DNA of 16,778 nt from CAZJRQ01 sp964548535 (GTDB lineage Bacteria; Bacillota; Clostridia; Oscillospirales; Ruminococcaceae): the NCBI GenBank assembly GCA_964548535.1, contig CAZJRQ010000040.1, positions 1 to 16,778 of the forward strand. The letters run 5' to 3'. Below the pieces are notes generated by a model. The model was not told the origin of the DNA. It saw only the letters and a list, made by a program, of their open reading frames with translations, and searched no databases. A program made the position numbers and the translations under genes. How positions within the stretch are numbered: position 1 is the stretch's first letter; every line of letters starts with the position of its first letter. Shown piece by piece: positions 7,079 to 14,620 of this stretch.

Positions 7079-7552
7079 ATGGAAAAAATTTATGATGAGT
7101 TTAGTTTAGAAACAATAAGCAATCTAGCTGATATTGTAAATGATAAAGAGCTGTCTGAGATTACTATTGAAAGTAAAGATAAGAAGATTACAATCAAGGG
7201 CAAAAAAATTGAAGTAGCACCACCGGCACCAATAATGCCCTATCCGTCAGTAACCGTTGGAGAGAACGTATCAGTATCCTCCCCGGCACAAGTTACAGCA
7301 GTAACAAATACCGTTGACGGCAACGCAGTAAAATCACCGATTGTAGGCACTTTTTATTCAGCACCATCTCCAACGGACAAGCCATTTGTTTCAGTTGGAC
7401 AAAAGGTTAAAAAGGGCGACGTAATTTTCATAATCGAATCAATGAAGGTTATGAGCGAAGTTCAGTCAGAATTTGACGGAGTAGTAAAAGACATCTGCGT
7501 ATGCAGCGGCGACCCTGTTGAGTTTGACCAAACAATAATGATTATCGGATAA
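7079..7552 (+). CDS. accB: Biotin carboxyl carrier protein of acetyl-CoA carboxylase, AccB
   Basis: This carrier subunit bears the biotin that shuttles CO2 between AccC and the AccAD transferase. The 157-aa product has an N-terminal assembly region (1-45), a Pro/Ala/Val-rich linker (46-82) and a C-terminal biotinyl domain. The domain carries SPIVGTFYSAPSP and the biotin site ESMKVM with Lys123. The site reads ESMKVM rather than the more common EAMKMM, a conservative variation. The ATG at 7079 has AGGTGA 8 nt upstream; a GTG at 7067 in frame overlaps that ribosome site. A DUF4180 gene separates it from fabZ. Confidence 0.95.
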   Translation: MEKIYDEFSLETISNLADIVNDKELSEITIESKDKKITIKGKKIEVAPPAPIMPYPSVTVGENVSVSSPAQVTAVTNTVDGNAVKSPIVGTFYSAPSPTDKPFVSVGQKVKKGDVIFIIESMKVMSEVQSEFDGVVKDICVCSGDPVEFDQTIMIIG

Positions 7553-7615
7553 AATTAAATAAGTTTTCAAAGAATTCCTGCCTCTTATATTTATATAATT
7601 TGGACTTTTTAAAAC

Positions 7616-7645
7616 TTGTTTAATAAAACTATCCATGATTATATA
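7616..7645 (+). promoter_or_regulatory. Possible internal promoter before the DUF4180 gene
   Basis: TTGTTT (7616-7621) and TATATA (7640-7645) are 18 bp apart, inside a 120-nt gap between accB and the DUF4180 gene. The gap is larger than most others in the locus. The match is moderate and the region is AT-rich, so chance is a real alternative. Confidence 0.25.
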
Positions 7646-7672
7646 AAATTAATTTAAAGGTAGGAATGTATA

Positions 7673-8038
7673 ATGAATATAAAAACTGTATTGAATAATG
7701 GACAAAAAATTGCTGTAATTGAAAGCGATAACAAGGTTATTACAGACACCCAGTCTGCTTTAGACTTGATTATGACAGTTAGTTATGACACTGGGATTAA
7801 TAGAATTGCAATTTCAAAATCCGCCGTAGCCGATGAGTTTTTTATACTAAGCTCAGGAATAGCAGGCGAGATTTTGCAGAAATTTATTACCTATAAAACT
7901 AAGTTCGCAATTTTCGGTGATTATTCAAAATATACAAGCAAACCGCTCAAGGATTTTATATATGAGAGCAACAACGGCAAGGATATTTTCTTTGTTGCTG
8001 ATGAAAAAACAGCAGTTGATAAATTGAGCGAAGTTTGA
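7673..8038 (+). CDS. DUF4180-family protein
   Basis: This 121-aa soluble protein has no transmembrane segment or signal peptide. The core VITDTQSALDLIMTVSYDTG (22-41), SGIAGEILQKF (62-72) and the C-terminal YTSKPLKDFIYESNNGKD match the DUF4180 family as I remember it. Its function is not known to me. The predicted pattern of alternating strands and helices fits a small alpha/beta domain, with no obvious catalytic motif. It has a ribosome site (AAAGGTAGGA) and lies between accB (120 nt) and fabZ (31 nt), so it is probably co-transcribed with fabZ and the later acc genes. It could be a passenger or an accessory factor of acyl metabolism; the sequence does not decide. Confidence 0.75.
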   Translation: MNIKTVLNNGQKIAVIESDNKVITDTQSALDLIMTVSYDTGINRIAISKSAVADEFFILSSGIAGEILQKFITYKTKFAIFGDYSKYTSKPLKDFIYESNNGKDIFFVADEKTAVDKLSEV

Positions 8039-8069
8039 TAAAATAATACAAAATTACAGGAGGATAACA

Positions 8070-8501
8070 ATGGCAGTTGTATATAACAAAGAGCAGATTA
8101 TGGAAATCATCCCTCATCGCGACCCATTTTTGCTGATTGATGAGGTTAATGAGATAGAAATAGGCAAGCGTGTTGTAGCTACAAAATATATCAAAGAAGA
8201 CGAGTTTTGGTTTAAGGGACACTTCCCTGATTACCCAGTAACACCTGGTGTTTTAATGCTTGAAATGCTTGCACAGGCAGGAGCAGTAGCACTTTTAGCT
8301 TTGCCTGAAAACAAGGGTAAAATCGGTTTCTTTGGTGGAGTAAACAACTGTAAATTCCGTCAGCAGGTAGTTCCTGGCGATACTTTAAATCTTGAGGTTG
8401 AGATTATAAAGGTAAAAGGCCCAATTGGAGTGGGCAAGGCTGTTGCTACAGTAAACGGCAAAAAGGCCGTTTCTGCTGAAATTACTTTTGCAATAAAATA
8501 A
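8070..8501 (+). CDS. fabZ: 3-hydroxyacyl-ACP dehydratase FabZ
   Basis: FabZ dehydrates 3-hydroxyacyl-ACP to trans-2-enoyl-ACP. The 143-aa hot-dog fold protein has PHRDPFLLIDEV at 15-26, the catalytic His51 in FKGHFPDYPVTPG, and Glu65 in VLMLEMLAQAGA. AGGAGG lies just upstream of the ATG. Length is normal for FabZ and too short for FabA-type extensions. In species that use FabK without FabA, unsaturated fatty acids are made by other routes such as FabM; no fabM-like gene is present here. Confidence 0.96.
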   Translation: MAVVYNKEQIMEIIPHRDPFLLIDEVNEIEIGKRVVATKYIKEDEFWFKGHFPDYPVTPGVLMLEMLAQAGAVALLALPENKGKIGFFGGVNNCKFRQQVVPGDTLNLEVEIIKVKGPIGVGKAVATVNGKKAVSAEITFAIK

Positions 8502-8532
8502 TTCGGTTTTGTCCGTTTGAGAGGTTAAATCT

Positions 8533-9891
8533 ATGTTTAAAAAGGTTTTGATTGCTAATAGAGGAGAAATTGCTGTCCGCGTAATACGTGCTTGCAGAGA
8601 GCTTGGAGTACATACTGTAGCAGTTTATTCTACTGCCGATAAAAACGCTTTGCACGCAAAAATTGCTGACGAGGCTGTTTGTATCGGCCCTGCGGCAAGT
8701 AAAGATAGTTACTTGAATGTTCGTGCTATTATTTCCGCTTGTGAAATTACTGGCGCCGACGCTATTCACCCAGGCTTTGGATTTCTGTCAGAAAATCCGT
8801 CATTTGCTAAAACTTGCGAAAAGTGCGGAATAACTTTTATCGGCCCTCGTGCTCAAAGTATTGAAATGCTTGGCGATAAGGCTCAGGCTAAGGAAACTAT
8901 GAAAGAGTCTGGAGTGCCAGTAATCATGGGGTCTGACGGTGCAATTTCCAACATTCATGCTGCACACACTTTAGCTAATGATTTGGGTTATCCTGTTATG
9001 GTTAAAGCATCTGCTGGCGGCGGCGGTCGCGGAATTAGAATTGTCCACACCGATGATGAGCTTGAAGCACAGATGACTGCGGCAAAGCAGGAGGCTTTAT
9101 CTTGCTTTGGCAATGATGAAATTTATATCGAGAAATTTATTGAAAATCCTAAGCATATTGAAATTCAAATTTTAGCTGATAATTACGGTGATGTTATCCA
9201 TTTAGGTGAGCGTGACTGCTCTATGCAGAGAAGAAATCAAAAGGTGCTTGAAGAAGCTCCGTCACCTATAATGACACCAGAATTGCGTGAAAAAATGGGT
9301 AAAGCGGCTGTTATGGCTGCAAAAGTCTGCGGATATAGAAATGCAGGTACTATTGAATTTTTGGTTGATAAGCACCATGATTTTTACTTTATGGAAATGA
9401 ATACTCGTATTCAGGTTGAGCACCCAATTACTGAGGCAGTAACAGGTGTCGACCTTGTTAAACAGCAGATTCTAGTAGCGTCAGGTGAGCATCTTTCAAT
9501 AAAGCAAGAGGACGTCAAGCTTACAGGTCACGCTATCGAGTGCAGAATAAATGCTGAAAATCCAGCAATGGGCTTTCGTCCGTCACCAGGAACAATCCGT
9601 TCACTGCACATTCCTGGCGGTCCTGGAATTCGTGTTGACAGTGCTGTGTATCAAGGTTATGAAATTTCACCTTATTATGACAGCATGATTGGCAAGCTGA
9701 TTGTTCATGGCGCAAATCGTGAAGAGGCAATTTCTAAAATGACATGGGCACTGTCTGAATTTATTGTCGATGGAGTTTCGACTAATATAGACTTCCAGCT
9801 TGAACTTATTCGTACTGATGCGTTCTTGGCAGGAGATTACGATAACGGTTATCTAAATCGTACAGATATTTTAAAGAAAGGGGACAAATAA
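8533..9891 (+). CDS. accC: Biotin carboxylase subunit of acetyl-CoA carboxylase, AccC
   Basis: AccC carboxylates the biotin of AccB using ATP and bicarbonate. The 452-aa protein has the three expected parts. These are an N-terminal domain (MFKKVLIANRGEIAVRVIRA), an ATP-grasp domain with Lys159 in MVKASAGGGGRGI, and the metal/bicarbonate region FMEMNTRIQVEHP (Glu288, Asn290, Arg292, Glu296). GHAIECRINAE follows in the C-terminal domain. GAGAGG is 8 nt before the ATG. It follows fabZ by 31 nt and leads into accD with a 3-nt gap, a clear operon arrangement. Confidence 0.96.
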   Translation: MFKKVLIANRGEIAVRVIRACRELGVHTVAVYSTADKNALHAKIADEAVCIGPAASKDSYLNVRAIISACEITGADAIHPGFGFLSENPSFAKTCEKCGITFIGPRAQSIEMLGDKAQAKETMKESGVPVIMGSDGAISNIHAAHTLANDLGYPVMVKASAGGGGRGIRIVHTDDELEAQMTAAKQEALSCFGNDEIYIEKFIENPKHIEIQILADNYGDVIHLGERDCSMQRRNQKVLEEAPSPIMTPELREKMGKAAVMAAKVCGYRNAGTIEFLVDKHHDFYFMEMNTRIQVEHPITEAVTGVDLVKQQILVASGEHLSIKQEDVKLTGHAIECRINAENPAMGFRPSPGTIRSLHIPGGPGIRVDSAVYQGYEISPYYDSMIGKLIVHGANREEAISKMTWALSEFIVDGVSTNIDFQLELIRTDAFLAGDYDNGYLNRTDILKKGDK

Positions 9892-9894
9892 AAA

Positions 9895-10773
9895 ATGCTA
9901 GAGGATTTGTTTTCGGTTGTTAAAACTCGTTTTAACGGCGACAAGCCAGAAGATTCAAAACCAAAGAAAACGGATATTCCAAAGGGTTTGCTTTTTAAAT
10001 GCCCCAGATGTTCGAATGTAACCTTTATTGATGAGTTCCAGTCAAACGGCAAGGTTTGCCCTAATTGTAATTATCATTCAAGACTTACCGCTCGTGAAAG
10101 ACTTGATATCACTATAGATAAAGATTCTCTTGAAGAATTTGATGCCGACATGATTTCTAAAAACCCTATTGATTTTCCAAATTATGAGGAAAAGCAAAAG
10201 GAACTTCGTGATAAAACAAAGCTTAATGATGCCGTAATCACAGGCAGAGCGAAAATTAGAAATGAAGATTTAGTTATAATAGTTATGGATTCTAACTTTA
10301 TGATGGCGTCAATGGGCAGCGTTGTCGGCGAGAAAATCACACGTGCTTTTGAGTATGCAACTGAGCATAAATTGCCTGTTGTAGCATTTACAGCGTCAGG
10401 CGGTGCAAGAATGCAGGAGGGTATCGTTTCGCTAATGCAAATGGCAAAAACAAGCGGTGCTGTTGCCTTGCATAGCGAGGCAGGACTTTTGTATATCGCT
10501 GTCATGACCGATCCAACTACAGGCGGTGTTACAGCATCATTTGCATCTTTGGGAGATATTATAATCGCCGAGCCTAAAGTACTTATCGGATTTGCGGGCA
10601 GACGTGTAATTGAGGGTACAATAAAACAAAAACTTCCTGATGAATTTCAGTCAGCAGAATTTATGCTTGAAGCAGGCTTTGTCGATATGATTATTGAACG
10701 TAAAAAAGTGAGAAGAACAATAGCACATCTTCTAAAACTTCATAAATCAGAGGAGGGCGAATTGAATGAATAA
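9895..10773 (+). CDS. accD: Acetyl-CoA carboxylase carboxyltransferase beta subunit AccD
   Basis: Together with AccA, AccD moves the carboxyl group from biotin to acetyl-CoA to make malonyl-CoA. The 292-aa protein starts with a zinc ribbon, CPRC (Cys36, Cys39) and CPNC (Cys55, Cys58). A crotonase-type fold follows with TASGGARMQEG and a TTGGVTASFA oxyanion region. Length matches bacterial AccD. AAAGGGG lies upstream. Its 3' end overlaps accA by 8 nt, which suggests translational coupling for a 1:1 complex. Confidence 0.96.
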   Translation: MLEDLFSVVKTRFNGDKPEDSKPKKTDIPKGLLFKCPRCSNVTFIDEFQSNGKVCPNCNYHSRLTARERLDITIDKDSLEEFDADMISKNPIDFPNYEEKQKELRDKTKLNDAVITGRAKIRNEDLVIIVMDSNFMMASMGSVVGEKITRAFEYATEHKLPVVAFTASGGARMQEGIVSLMQMAKTSGAVALHSEAGLLYIAVMTDPTTGGVTASFASLGDIIIAEPKVLIGFAGRRVIEGTIKQKLPDEFQSAEFMLEAGFVDMIIERKKVRRTIAHLLKLHKSEEGELNE

Positions 10774-11587
10774 TTTAACGGCAAGTCAGCGACTTGATAT
10801 AATTCGCCATAAGAATAGACCTACAGTTAAGGACTATATTCCACTTATTTTTGATGATTTTTTCGAAATGCATGGTGATAGATATTACGGTGATGATGCC
10901 GCAATAATTGGCGGAGTATGCAAATTTCGCGGAACACCTGTTACAGTAATCGCTCAGGTTAAGGGCAGAAATCTTGAAGAAAACAAAGTCTGCAACTTCG
11001 GAATGCCCCACCCAGAGGGCTACAGAAAAGCTTTAAGACTAGCAAAACAAGCTGAAAAATTTCATCGTCCTGTAATTTGCCTAGTTGATACATCTGGTGC
11101 TTTTTGCGGTGTCGAGGCTGAAAAACGCGGACAGGGCGAAGCAATTGCTAAAAACATAATGGAATTTATGCGACTTAAAACTCCTGTAATTTCTATAGTT
11201 CTAGGCGAGGGCGGTTCTGGCGGAGCTTTGGCAATGGGCGTATGTGACGAACTTGCAATGCTTGAGAATGCTATATATTCAGTAATTTCACCAAGAGGTT
11301 TTGCGTCAATTCTTTGGAAAGATGCAACACGTGAGCGTGAGGCTTGCGATATTATGAAAATTACAGCTGAGGATTTAATTAATCTAAAAGTATGTGATTA
11401 TGTAATTTCAGAGCCAGCAGGCGGTGCACATAATGACTGTGAACAAACAGCAGAATTCATTTCAGATTATATTTTTGAAGCTTTGCAAAGAAAATTGCAA
11501 AAAGGTCTTGACGAAATGCTAAATGAACGCTATAATAAGTTTAGAATAGTTGGCGAGTTTGAATTTATTGGCAATTCTAATGATTAA
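10766..11587 (+). CDS. accA: Acetyl-CoA carboxylase carboxyltransferase alpha subunit AccA
   Basis: This partner of AccD binds carboxybiotin in the transferase active site. The 273-aa protein contains DTSGAFCGVEAEKRGQ (from 108) and the glycine-rich oxyanion loop GEGGSGGALAMG (147-158), then SPRGFASILWKD. It is shorter than the E. coli protein mainly at the N terminus, as in other clostridial AccA. The ATG lies inside the end of accD with GGAGGGCG shortly upstream. It is the last gene before a 133-nt gap leading to the ACP gene. Confidence 0.95.
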   Translation: MNNLTASQRLDIIRHKNRPTVKDYIPLIFDDFFEMHGDRYYGDDAAIIGGVCKFRGTPVTVIAQVKGRNLEENKVCNFGMPHPEGYRKALRLAKQAEKFHRPVICLVDTSGAFCGVEAEKRGQGEAIAKNIMEFMRLKTPVISIVLGEGGSGGALAMGVCDELAMLENAIYSVISPRGFASILWKDATREREACDIMKITAEDLINLKVCDYVISEPAGGAHNDCEQTAEFISDYIFEALQRKLQKGLDEMLNERYNKFRIVGEFEFIGNSND

Positions 11588-11651
11588 TTGTTGGACGAGT
11601 CTTTAAAATATATTTTGCTTTTTGAGTAATATATTTTCAAATTCCCGCTAT

Positions 11652-11684
11652 TATAATAATGAGTAATGCAGCTTGGCTGCTGCA
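11652..11684 (+). promoter_or_regulatory. Possible acpP promoter element and leader hairpin
   Basis: A perfect TATAAT lies at 11652-11657 but has no good -35 at normal spacing. Ten bases downstream a GC-rich hairpin is formed by TGCAGC (11667-11672) and GCTGCA (11679-11684). Both are in the 133-nt gap before the acyl carrier protein gene, where a separate promoter would suit the high ACP demand. Support is weak without a -35. Confidence 0.3.
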
Positions 11685-11720
11685 CTTATATTTCCTAATT
11701 AAGAATGGAGGGTGAAGATA

Positions 11721-11954
11721 TTGGTATTTGAAAAAATCCGTGATATTGTTGTTGATCAGTTTGATGCTGAGGAAAGCAGTGTTACTTTGGAGTCATCAAT
11801 CATTGATGATCTAGGAGCTGATTCTCTTGACGTAGCAGACCTTGTTATGGCTATTGAGGAAGAGTTTGATATTGAAATTCCTGATGAGGAAGTTGAAAAT
11901 ATTAAAACTGTAGGCGACATCGTTAAGTTTGTTGAAACAAATGTTGAGGGCTAA
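11721..11954 (+). CDS. acpP: Acyl carrier protein
   Basis: This small acidic carrier holds the growing acyl chain on a phosphopantetheine arm and is the partner of all the Fab enzymes here. With the start at TTG 11721 it has 77 residues, the usual ACP size. The attachment Ser35 lies in LGADSLD, followed by AIEEEFDIEIPDEE and a TVGDIVKFVE C-terminal helix. I prefer TTG 11721 because GGAGG (11707-11711) sits 9 nt upstream. A GTG at 11712 in frame overlaps the ribosome site. The gene is the last of the locus and precedes a strong terminator. The call is secure; a TTG start for a highly expressed protein is unusual. Confidence 0.94.
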   Translation: MVFEKIRDIVVDQFDAEESSVTLESSIIDDLGADSLDVADLVMAIEEEFDIEIPDEEVENIKTVGDIVKFVETNVEG

Positions 11955-11969
11955 TATACTCACTTTTTT

Positions 11970-12010
11970 GAAAACCTTTTAATCATTTGATTGAAGGGTT
12001 TTCTTTTTTT
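11970..12010 (+). terminator. Intrinsic terminator of the fatty acid synthesis locus
   Basis: GAAAACCTTTTAATC (11970-11984) pairs along all 15 positions with GATTGAAGGGTTTTC (11989-12003), with two G-U wobbles and a 4-nt loop. Seven T residues follow (12004-12010). It lies 15 nt after the ACP stop codon and closes the operon. Confidence 0.9.
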
Positions 12011-12063
12011 ATAGTTTTCACAAATAAGTTTACAGTTTGTTAATATAAATTTGGCTGTGTGAA

Positions 12064-12091
12064 TTGTTTTATATATAGAAAGATATATAGT
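12064..12091 (+). promoter_or_regulatory. Candidate promoter of the lipoprotein-sigma unit
   Basis: TTGTTT (12064-12069) and TATAGT (12086-12091) are separated by 16 bp and sit about 55 nt before the lipoprotein ATG. An overlapping alternative is a TTGGCT-17-TATAGA pair slightly upstream. I see no clear ECF-type AAC -35 motif to suggest autoregulation. Confidence 0.35.
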
Positions 12092-12146
12092 GTAGTGCAA
12101 AAACAAAAGACAGCAAAACGGATTTTTATATTTAAGGAGGGTTGTT

Positions 12147-12518
12147 ATGAAAAAGAAATATATTATTATGCCTTTAATTATTTGCATTGCTGCGCTTACA
12201 GCCTGTGGTGAGAAGACTAGCGAACATGAAGAAACTGCCGAGCTTACTGGAAGATATTTAAGACAAGACAAAGGATCTAGCCTAATTATTGATGAAAGTA
12301 ACACCCCTATTGTAATGAGCAATTATACGGGCGACGAAAACATTTTTGACAATCTAGAAAACGGTGACGAAATTAAGATTACCTTTTCGTCAATTCGCGA
12401 AACGTATCCAGCTGGAACAGATATATACAGTTGCGAATTAATTTCAAAAGGAGATATCAGCGATATTGATGAAACTGTAATAACTTCGCTTGAAGATCTT
12501 GGGTGGATTTTCAGCTAG
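12147..12518 (+). CDS. Small secreted lipoprotein
   Basis: This 123-aa protein has a type II signal peptide: MKKK, a hydrophobic core, then the lipobox LTAC with the lipidated Cys20. The mature part is about 104 residues, acidic, with GDEIKITFSSIRETYPAG around the middle and YSCELISKGDISDI near the end. This pattern is strand-rich and resembles small OB-fold-like lipoproteins of clostridia (DUF3221-like), a tentative comparison. AAGGAGGG precedes the ATG. The gene ends about 36 nt before the sigma factor gene, so it is probably part of an envelope-stress type regulatory unit. Its exact role is unknown. Confidence 0.7.
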   Translation: MKKKYIIMPLIICIAALTACGEKTSEHEETAELTGRYLRQDKGSSLIIDESNTPIVMSNYTGDENIFDNLENGDEIKITFSSIRETYPAGTDIYSCELISKGDISDIDETVITSLEDLGWIFS

Positions 12519-12554
12519 ATTCAAATTAATAGCCATAATATTTTTTAGCAAGGG

Positions 12555-13091
12555 GTGAGCGTTACGACTCGAAAAGATGTAGCCAGAGCTTTTGAAATTT
12601 ATTCGGACATGGTCTACCGAATATGTTTTATGTATTTTAAAAATAATCACCAAGATGTTGAAGATGCAGTGTCAGTTATTTTTCTAAAATACATGGAACA
12701 CGGCGATGATTTTGCAGACGAGCAGCATGAAAAAGCTTGGCTTATTGTTTCGGCTCAAAATTACTGCAAGAGTAATTTAAAGCACTGGTGGAAAAAAAAG
12801 AGATTGGATGTTGATGATTCACAGATTTCACAGCAATCTGAAAGTTTTGAAATTTCTGAAACTATGGAAGCTATTTTAGAATTGCCTGAAAAGCTCAGAA
12901 ATGCAATTTATCTTCATTACTATGAGGGATATACCATAGAAGAAATCAGCGAGATGTACTACGTATCTGCAAGCACAGTCTACAACTAGCTCAGCAAGGG
13001 AAAACAGAAATTAAAAAAGATGTTAGAAAAAGAAAAGTGTAAGAATGAAGAGAACCTTAAAACAAAACGAGAGGAGGGCTCTAAGTTATGA
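12555..13091 (+). pseudogene. ECF-type sigma factor gene interrupted by an in-frame TAG
   Basis: The frame encodes a sigma-70 family ECF protein. Region 2 is at about 12-80 (AFEIYSDMVYRICFMYF, DVEDAVSVIFLKY). Region 4 starts at 107 (LELPEKLRNAIYLHYYEGY, IEEISEMYYVSASTVYN). A TAG at 12987-12989 ends it at residue 144, inside the region 4 helix-turn-helix where relatives normally read an Arg. The same frame then continues without a stop as LSKGKQKLKKMLEKEK, the expected family ending, to a TGA at 13089-13091. That TGA overlaps the next ATG as ATGA. One base change (for example AGG to TAG) would explain the stop. TAG serves as a normal stop in four other genes here, so reassignment is unlikely. 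The GTG at 12555 overlaps its ribosome site. An ACG at 12564 sits at ideal spacing after GGGGTGA and may be a lost ATG. Confidence 0.75.
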
Positions 13092-14617
13092 TTGATAAGA
13101 TAATTCGAGATGATGATAAAAATTCAATCAAAAAAGAGTTTGACAGCATTAAAATGCCAGAGGAATCAAAGAAAAAAGTGCTAAACTCACTGCTTGATGG
13201 TGTAAAAGATAAAGAAGATATGCCTCAAAAAGTCATAACAGTGGAAAACAAGGGCAAAGCATCTGTTAAAGGGTCAAGACCATTTGCAGCACTTGCAGCG
13301 GCTCTATTGGTGTGCCTAGTGGCTGTTGGAGCTATGTATGGAATTAAAGGCTCAGTTGAAGTTGGTGATGCCAGTGAAAATGATACTGACTCAGCTCAAA
13401 TAGAAATAGACAGTATAGAAAATTCTCCAAAGCAGCTGGTCGGCGAAGAACAAGGAAATCTCACCGTTTTAGGCGAAGGCAATGGTTATAAGCTAATTGA
13501 TTATTCAAATGTTCTATACGATGAAGGTCATGAATTTTCTTCATTTGATTTTCGCAATGACAAATTGTACGCAATATTTAATGATACTGATAATTTATCT
13601 TCTGACAAACGATTAAGTTCCGAAAATTTCTATATAAAAAGCTTTAACACAGAAAATGGTGAGGTTATCGATGAATTAAACTATACTGATATTGCAAAGC
13701 ATTTATACGGCACGAAATATGATTATGATGACAACTACACTACTATTTCTGCTGATTTTCAAGATAATGGGGTTTCAATCAATGTAAATTATTTCACCAA
13801 AGACAATCAGCCTCTTGGTTATGAAACTTTGACTTATGATAATGATTTTAACTTAGTTGGTTACTGGAATTATGATGATTTTGATTTTGATGAATTGTAC
13901 AGCGAGCAAGTTTTTTCATATGATTTAAAGACACTTTATATTTATAAAATAAATTATGACTCTGATTTAATAAGTGTTGACTTATATGCGTGCAACCCTG
14001 AAACTATAAAAACGTTTAAATATGAAATTAAAACAAAATATAATCTTAATGATTTCAAATATAATTATTCTGCTATTTTCAATATATATCCATCAAGCGA
14101 TGGCAACGTGTATTATTCGATGTATATCGTTGATGAATATAAATCAACAGCTTATTTTGATTTAGGAGATATTATAGTAGACAATGGCACAGTAGCTTTA
14201 AACGAGATTACATCATTTGCTGATGAAGAAAACACCTATTCAGTAGAGTTTTTAAGCTATGACGATAATGGCGGAGTTTATTTCAATAACAATGGTAATC
14301 TTTTAAAACTTCAAGATGGCAAAATGGTTGAATTTGGAGAAAATATTGACACTAGCTTAAAAGGAAACATTGATTTCAAAGTATCACCAAACGGCAAATT
14401 TTTAGCAAAAATCCCAGAATGCAACAGTGTTTATTTAATGCAAGGTACAACTTATGATTTAGAAAGTGCAATCTCTCTTGGGACTAACATGCATATAGAA
14501 GATACCGCACCTACAGGTATTAAATCTATTGACATAGAGGGTGGCAAAATTTATTACGGCAGTATTTACGGCAGTTTTACCAGCCTCTGTTACTTCGTCC
14601 AAGACCTATCATCCTAG
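13088..14617 (+). CDS. Putative membrane-anchored anti-sigma factor
   Basis: This 509-aa single-pass protein has a charged N-terminal cytoplasmic part (1-63, rich in Lys/Glu/Asp, with FDSIKMPEESKKKVLNSLLDG), one transmembrane helix at about 65-86, and an extracytoplasmic part of about 420 residues. The outer part is rich in Asp, Asn and Tyr and looks strand-rich and repetitive, possibly propeller-like; I recognise no named domain in it. GAGGAGGG lies 9 nt before the ATG, which overlaps the end of the ancestral sigma reading frame (ATGA). Small N-terminal domain, single membrane span and coupling to an ECF sigma gene fit an anti-sigma factor that releases sigma on an outside signal. The function is inferred from context. 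The gene itself is intact, ending in TAG at 14615-14617 right before a repeat array. Confidence 0.65.
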   Translation: MIDKIIRDDDKNSIKKEFDSIKMPEESKKKVLNSLLDGVKDKEDMPQKVITVENKGKASVKGSRPFAALAAALLVCLVAVGAMYGIKGSVEVGDASENDTDSAQIEIDSIENSPKQLVGEEQGNLTVLGEGNGYKLIDYSNVLYDEGHEFSSFDFRNDKLYAIFNDTDNLSSDKRLSSENFYIKSFNTENGEVIDELNYTDIAKHLYGTKYDYDDNYTTISADFQDNGVSINVNYFTKDNQPLGYETLTYDNDFNLVGYWNYDDFDFDELYSEQVFSYDLKTLYIYKINYDSDLISVDLYACNPETIKTFKYEIKTKYNLNDFKYNYSAIFNIYPSSDGNVYYSMYIVDEYKSTAYFDLGDIIVDNGTVALNEITSFADEENTYSVEFLSYDDNGGVYFNNNGNLLKLQDGKMVEFGENIDTSLKGNIDFKVSPNGKFLAKIPECNSVYLMQGTTYDLESAISLGTNMHIEDTAPTGIKSIDIEGGKIYYGSIYGSFTSLCYFVQDLSS

Positions 14618-14620
14618 CTT

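Noticed and set aside
12987..12989. Genome-wide reassignment of TAG as a sense codon
   Set aside because: TAG ends fabK, the dCMP deaminase gene, the lipoprotein gene and the anti-sigma gene at family-appropriate lengths, so it works as a stop in this genome.
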